A stretch of 64,000 nucleotides of DNA, taken from an uncultured Oscillospiraceae bacterium (lineage in GTDB: Bacteria > Bacillota > Clostridia > Oscillospirales > Oscillospiraceae). The notes under the pieces are model-generated. The model worked only from the letters and a program-made list of their open reading frames with translations. It had not been told where the DNA came from and searched no databases. The position numbers were made by a program, and so were the translations under genes. Positions 59,479-64,000 of the stretch are shown in pieces (position 1 is the first letter of the stretch; every line of letters starts with the position of its first letter). Location: NCBI GenBank assembly GCA_934654755.1, contig CAKUGQ010000003.1, positions 1-64,000 of the forward strand. The letters are read 5' to 3'.

Positions 59479-62400
59479 ATGAAGAAACGTCTTCTGAGCC
59501 TGCTTCTCGTACTGGCATTGGTGTTCGGCGTTCTGCCGCTGAGCGCGCTTGCCGGCGACAGCGAGGAGAAGGTTCGCGTCATCGTGGAGAACACGACCTA
59601 CACGGCCGAGACAGCGCCGTGGTCGGGTACTCTCGTTGACACCTATGTCACCCTGACGGAGGGATGCACGATGATGTCGTGCGTTGCATCGGCACTTTCC
59701 GCCAAAAATATCCCTTCCGTGGGTACGGACGGATCCTACATCAGTTCGATCAACGGCCTTGCGGAAAGAGACGGCGGCTCAAGCGCCGGCTGGATGGGCA
59801 CGCTGAACGACTGGTTTGTCAATTCCGGTTTTGCTGCGTTTGGCTATGACGACGGCAAGATCGTCGACGGCGATGTGATCCGCGTCATGTATACCTGCGA
59901 CGGCGGCGAGGATCTCGGCGGCTTCTGGAACAACAGTGACAAGACCGTCAAAGCCCTGACCGCAAGCGTCGGTTCGATTGCGCCTGCCTTCGACAAGGAC
60001 ACGCACAGCTATACGCTGACCGTCCCGCAGGGCACGACGAGCCTGACCGTCTGTCCGACGGCAAGCAACAAGAACTTTATGGTGAAGACCTCCGTCGGCG
60101 GGACGACGTATCGCGCACAGGATGCCATTCCCGTTTCCGAGGGAACGGTCATCACCGTTAAGTGCGGTGATCCGAGCTGGCCGACCATGAATACTGAAGC
60201 GGCGGACGTTCCGGCGGAAACCTATACGCTGACCGTCCGCATTGACAAGGGCAATACCGCGCCGAAGCGCGCCGAGGGCGTTGCCGCGACTGCACCCGCC
60301 GAGACTGCGCTGAGTGTGGCATATACGCTTGACCTCGGCACGATCTTCGCCGACGAGGACGGCGATACGCTGAGCTACCTTGTCAGTGTCAACAACGGCG
60401 AATTCGTTGCCGCCGCGGAAGATTACAGTTTCTCCGCTGATGCTGCCGGAACCTATACGCTGGTATTCAAAGCCAACGACGGTAAGACCGACAGCACCGA
60501 GACCTATACCGTCACACTGAGAGTGACCGATCCTGCCGGTCCCGGTGCACCGTGCGAGCTGGAGCTGAGCGGCATTCATGACGCGCAGGTCAAGTACCTC
60601 AAGCTCTATTCCTTCAACGGCGAGGAAAAGACCGGGGAGGATCTGCTGGCTTCCGTGACGCCCGAGAACAGCAGCTATACGCTGACCGTTGCGGCCGGCG
60701 ACTACTGGGTCGAAGGCTACAATGCCGAGAACGAATGCAACGGCGCGGTCGTTCTGACCGTCCGCACCGATGCGGAAAACAGGTTTGAAGTCAAGCGCGT
60801 GTACGAAATCTACGCCTCCAACTCCGGTTGGGTACGGGATGTTGATTACCGCGTAGACGTTACCGTCAGCAGAGGCGGCGTTGTGCGTAAGTCTCAGACC
60901 GGCGTGTCGACGAACTGGGGCAATGTCCGCGCCTCCTGCATTTTTATTGTCGGCGATACCGTTACGGCAACCCTTACACCGATCGGTGAACGTGCGGAGG
61001 GCTATGTTCCCGTAACCGTCAGCAAGACGGAGACGATGAACACCTCCATCAGCACCTCCGTCCCGAAGGGACTGATGATTACCATCCACGCGCCTGCCGG
61101 TTCGACGATCGACGTCGGCACCTTCGGTACTTACTACATTTACAAGTTCGTGGAAGCCGAGAGCGTTACTTCGGACGATAACGGCGTGACCGCAGTTTTC
61201 AGAGTTCCCGAGGCGGGCAGCGCGAATCACTTCTACCGCGTGATGAATCCCGACGGCGTGACCTACTGGCAGTTTGCCAAGTGGACGGCTGCGGCGGAGA
61301 TCACCGTGACCGCCGAGGATCTTTACATCGGCAGCACGGATTTTGTAAAAAGTTCGATTCTTCGCTATGAGAAGAATACCTATGACCGCGCGGATATTTA
61401 TCTGAACATCAACGGCCAGGGCTATATGAATATGGAGGTCGGCGGTACCTTCGAGCTGAACGTCTTCCGTAACTGGATGGCGATCGAGGGGTATATGAAC
61501 GCCAAGGTTGCGCTGCCGGATATGCACTATCAGGTGATCAACCCCGACGGCACACCGAGCGACGTCCTGTCCATCGTTCCGAACGAGAAGAACAGCTCCG
61601 TGGCCGTCATGACCGCCAATAAGCCCGGTACGGCCATCGTGCTCGTTACCTATGACGCGATGACCCATATGCAGGCCCAAAGCTCCTCTTCGAGCAAGCA
61701 GTTCTCCGCCATCTGGCCGGAGTGCACGGGCGTGTTCATCGTTACCGTCGGAAACGACGGATCTTCCATCGAGCTGGGCATGACCCTCGACCGCATGGAT
61801 GCGACGTTTAAGGACGATACCGCCCGCGCAGAGGCCATTCGTCCGGATGCCGAGCATGACATTCTGTTCTATGTCGGCAGCGAGGGCGCGAGCTACACCT
61901 TCAAGCCCGAGGCAGGTACGAGCGTCTCCGTCGCCCGTTCGTCCGTCGGCGCTGCCATGACCTTCTCAGGCTTCACAACCGAAGGCGTTACGACCGACGG
62001 TGAGGGAAACGTCACCGTGACGGGTCTGACCACCGGCCGCCACATCGTGAGGGTTGAAAAGGATGGCAAGGCAAATTATCAGATTATCACCGCCCGCGGC
62101 GTGACCTATGAGATTCAGGACAAGGACGGCAATCCGCTGCCCGAGGGTACGCTGCCCAAGGCAGGTCAGACCATCCGTCTCCAATTCAACAATCTGGTTT
62201 CTCCGAAGGAGAAGCTCTCCGGCGTTTACAACTTCAACTTCTCTCTGTACTATCAGGGTGAGGACGGAACCTACTTCCGCTCTGACCCCGGCGGCAACTT
62301 TGGCGTCTATGACTTCAGCGGCAACCCCGTCCGACAGGTCATCGAGATCACTATTCCGAAGTACTGGACGGGCAGCAGCTATGACCTGACCGGCGCGATC

Positions 62401-64000
62401 AAGGTTGCCGGCTTCCCCGGCTTACCGACGCACCGCATGGTGACTTACGCCAACGGCGCGAAGATGGTCGGTACCGCACCGAACACCTCCGGTGTTCTGG
62501 CGGTTCTCCCGGAGCTCTCCATCGCACTGGGCGAGACGAAGTTCCTTACCGGCACACTGCACTTTGTTGACGAAAAAGGCAACCCGGTTGATTGCTCCGA
62601 TTTCACCTTTACGATGAAGGACGATGCAAACAATGCCGTTACCGTCAATTCTGACGGCACCTTTGGATGTGTCGCCGGCGTCTATGACTTTACGGTTCGC
62701 GCAGCGGGCTATGAGTACAAGACCGGCAGCGTTACCGTTACCGAGGACGGCGAGAACATTTTCATGGTTACGCTGCAAAGCACCTCTGCCTCCGCATGGG
62801 ACGGCGTGAGTGTGCAGGAGCCGAAGCTGGATGGCGACGTGTATCTCATTTCCAACGGCGCGGAGCTGGCATGGTTTGTCCGGAAGGTCAACGCCAAGAC
62901 CGCAGTCAGCGGCCGCCTGACCGGGGACATCGAGCTTGCCAAGTATCCGTGGATTGCTTCCCTGACCTCCGGCGGCCCCTGTGTCAGGCTTGACGGCGCG
63001 GGCTATGCGATCCGTGACCTGAACGGCGACAAGGGTCTGTTCGGCGCACTGGGCGCAAATTCCGAGATCCGGAACCTCCGTGTCTACGGCGAACTGGCCG
63101 GCGGCGGTGCAATCGCCACGAACGTGAGTGGCACCGGCACCGTCCTGGAGAATTGTGCAAACTATGCAACGATTTCCGGCAACAGTAAGAATGTCGGCGG
63201 TTTGCTCGGTACCGCAAGCGGCGTAACCCTGACTAACTGCGCCAACTTTGCACTCGTCGGCGGTAATGAGAATGTCGGCGGCCTGGTCGGCAACGTGTCG
63301 AGCAATGTTGTGATCCGCAACGGCAGAAACGCCGCGATGATCTCCGGCGTGAAGTTTGTCGGCGGTCTGGTCGGCGCCGTCAACGGCGGCTTTGAGATGA
63401 CCGCAAGCTACAACACCGGCCTTGTGACAGGCGACCAGTTTGTCGGCGGTATCGCGGGCGACGTATGCAACTCCTGCGTGATTTCCGACTGCTATACGCT
63501 CGGCGACGTGTCCGGCACGCAGAATGTCGGCGGCGCCTTCGGCCGCTTCCAGGGACCGAGCTGGGGCTCCGGCGTGGCTTCCGTTTCGAACTGCTATGCT
63601 GCAGGCGTCGTGACCTGTACGGGCAGTAATTCCGGCGGTTTCTTTGCCGCTTTTGCAACCGATAAGGTCAAGGCCGAAAAGGTTTTCTTCCTGAATACCG
63701 CATTCGCTTCCGATAAGATTGCCGAGGCGTTGACGCTGGCTGAGCTGCGTTCCGCCGACCTGAGCGATGCCTTTGCACCTGTCTGCGGCGGCTTCCCCGC
63801 TCTCAGGTGGCAGACGAACGTGACCTTCCATACGCCGTCCGGCGAGGGCAGAGTCACGGCGCCGACCTGCACCGAGAAGGGGTACACCGAATACACCTGC
63901 GCGAAGTGCCGCGTGAGCTATCGCACCGACTACAAACCCGCCGACGGCCATGATTTCTGTGACCATGCCGGGATCGATGAAACCTGCCCGGACTGCACCT
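59479..64000 (+). CDS. very large secreted protein with DUF4430 (transcobalamin-like) domain, partial at window end
   Basis: At least 1,507 codons, no stop before the window edge. ATG 59,479 behind CGGAGGA. Signal peptide (about 1-25, ending SALA). DUF4430 at about 30-135 (VRVIVENTTYTAETAPWSG … SSAGWMGTLNDWFVNSGFA), related to the C-terminal cobalamin-contacting domain of transcobalamin. Then a cadherin-like beta-sandwich (about 150-255, LTASVGSIAPAFDKDTHSYT), further Ig/cadherin-like modules, GLUG repeats at about 1,230-1,400 (NVGGLLGTASG, NVGGLVGNVSS, FVGGLVGAVNG), and a Cys-pair module (APTCTEKGYTEYTCAKC). The riboswitch implies expression when corrinoid is scarce, so corrinoid capture at the surface is the likely role. 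Confidence 0.9.
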   Translation, partial: MKKRLLSLLLVLALVFGVLPLSALAGDSEEKVRVIVENTTYTAETAPWSGTLVDTYVTLTEGCTMMSCVASALSAKNIPSVGTDGSYISSINGLAERDGGSSAGWMGTLNDWFVNSGFAAFGYDDGKIVDGDVIRVMYTCDGGEDLGGFWNNSDKTVKALTASVGSIAPAFDKDTHSYTLTVPQGTTSLTVCPTASNKNFMVKTSVGGTTYRAQDAIPVSEGTVITVKCGDPSWPTMNTEAADVPAETYTLTVRIDKGNTAPKRAEGVAATAPAETALSVAYTLDLGTIFADEDGDTLSYLVSVNNGEFVAAAEDYSFSADAAGTYTLVFKANDGKTDSTETYTVTLRVTDPAGPGAPCELELSGIHDAQVKYLKLYSFNGEEKTGEDLLASVTPENSSYTLTVAAGDYWVEGYNAENECNGAVVLTVRTDAENRFEVKRVYEIYASNSGWVRDVDYRVDVTVSRGGVVRKSQTGVSTNWGNVRASCIFIVGDTVTATLTPIGERAEGYVPVTVSKTETMNTSISTSVPKGLMITIHAPAGSTIDVGTFGTYYIYKFVEAESVTSDDNGVTAVFRVPEAGSANHFYRVMNPDGVTYWQFAKWTAAAEITVTAEDLYIGSTDFVKSSILRYEKNTYDRADIYLNINGQGYMNMEVGGTFELNVFRNWMAIEGYMNAKVALPDMHYQVINPDGTPSDVLSIVPNEKNSSVAVMTANKPGTAIVLVTYDAMTHMQAQSSSSSKQFSAIWPECTGVFIVTVGNDGSSIELGMTLDRMDATFKDDTARAEAIRPDAEHDILFYVGSEGASYTFKPEAGTSVSVARSSVGAAMTFSGFTTEGVTTDGEGNVTVTGLTTGRHIVRVEKDGKANYQIITARGVTYEIQDKDGNPLPEGTLPKAGQTIRLQFNNLVSPKEKLSGVYNFNFSLYYQGEDGTYFRSDPGGNFGVYDFSGNPVRQVIEITIPKYWTGSSYDLTGAIKVAGFPGLPTHRMVTYANGAKMVGTAPNTSGVLAVLPELSIALGETKFLTGTLHFVDEKGNPVDCSDFTFTMKDDANNAVTVNSDGTFGCVAGVYDFTVRAAGYEYKTGSVTVTEDGENIFMVTLQSTSASAWDGVSVQEPKLDGDVYLISNGAELAWFVRKVNAKTAVSGRLTGDIELAKYPWIASLTSGGPCVRLDGAGYAIRDLNGDKGLFGALGANSEIRNLRVYGELAGGGAIATNVSGTGTVLENCANYATISGNSKNVGGLLGTASGVTLTNCANFALVGGNENVGGLVGNVSSNVVIRNGRNAAMISGVKFVGGLVGAVNGGFEMTASYNTGLVTGDQFVGGIAGDVCNSCVISDCYTLGDVSGTQNVGGAFGRFQGPSWGSGVASVSNCYAAGVVTCTGSNSGGFFAAFATDKVKAEKVFFLNTAFASDKIAEALTLAELRSADLSDAFAPVCGGFPALRWQTNVTFHTPSGEGRVTAPTCTEKGYTEYTCAKCRVSYRTDYKPADGHDFCDHAGIDETCPDCT

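Noticed and set aside
59779..63966. Two long minus-strand open frames (692 and 514 codons) opposite the DUF4430 protein
   Set aside because: They are antisense to a clear secreted protein with signal peptide and domains. Their translations are rich in His/Gly/Arg/Val with no family motif, as usual for shadows of GC-rich genes.
1..64000. CRISPR array or cas genes
   Set aside because: No regularly spaced short repeats and no Cas-like proteins were seen. The only direct repeats are the 54-bp pair and the IS605 end pair.

Overview
The window comes from an endospore-forming member of the Clostridia, most likely the Oscillospiraceae/Ruminococcaceae. The chromosomal backbone is GC-rich and carries cotJ spore-coat genes, a cwlD-type amidase, a trans-acting tmRNA next to smpB, sortase-like and SLH-type surface proteins, DUF4160/DUF2442 genes and remnants of Tn916/Tn1549-like conjugative elements. 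No taxonomic marker was compared, so this placement is an inference from gene content.

Layout. 1-11 kb is core housekeeping sequence: asnS, a coaE reading frame that runs without a stop into an M18 aminopeptidase, tsaC, prfA, radA and a cwlD-like amidase on the minus strand, then smpB, a cyclophilin and ssrA on the plus strand. 11.1-22.4 kb is an AT-richer accessory island directly downstream of ssrA. Conjugative-element debris lies at both ends. Inside are an ECF-type sigma operon (sigma factor, membrane protein, lipoprotein, secreted protein), a beheaded AAA-ATPase/nuclease gene and two surface proteins. The right end of the island replaces the 3' end of a DUF362 gene. 22.4-38 kb returns to core genes: tRNA-Leu, a ModE-type regulator that looks leaderless, a rhomboid-like protein, ahcY, secA, pgeF, a solute-binding lipoprotein, a FemX-type ligase, alr, tRNA-Arg and a citX-citG fusion.

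The main finding is at 38.2-56.5 kb. A cotJA-cotJB fusion is followed by cotJC, and cotJC is split after codon 135. Its missing 3' end lies 17.2 kb downstream at 56,359-56,548. The intervening DNA carries a large serine recombinase at its right edge. Joining the two halves at a shared GA dinucleotide restores an exact 198-residue CotJC frame. The joined element ends give a symmetric site, TTGTTCTT-N14-GA-N14-AAGAACAA. This is the architecture of a skin-like intervening element, excised in the mother cell during sporulation, here in the manganese-catalase coat gene cotJC. A sigma-E-like promoter can be drawn upstream of the recombinase. The cargo includes an ArsR-type regulator, a 2,569-residue subtilisin with SLH repeats, phage-type zinc-ribbon genes, ssb, a TIR-domain protein, an IS605/TnpB relic and a frameshifted DUF4160/DUF2442 pair behind a palindromic operator.

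56.6-64 kb holds two related membrane proteins, one interrupted by an in-frame TAG, then a cobalamin riboswitch with its own terminator controlling a very large secreted protein. That protein starts with a transcobalamin-like DUF4430 domain and runs off the window end.
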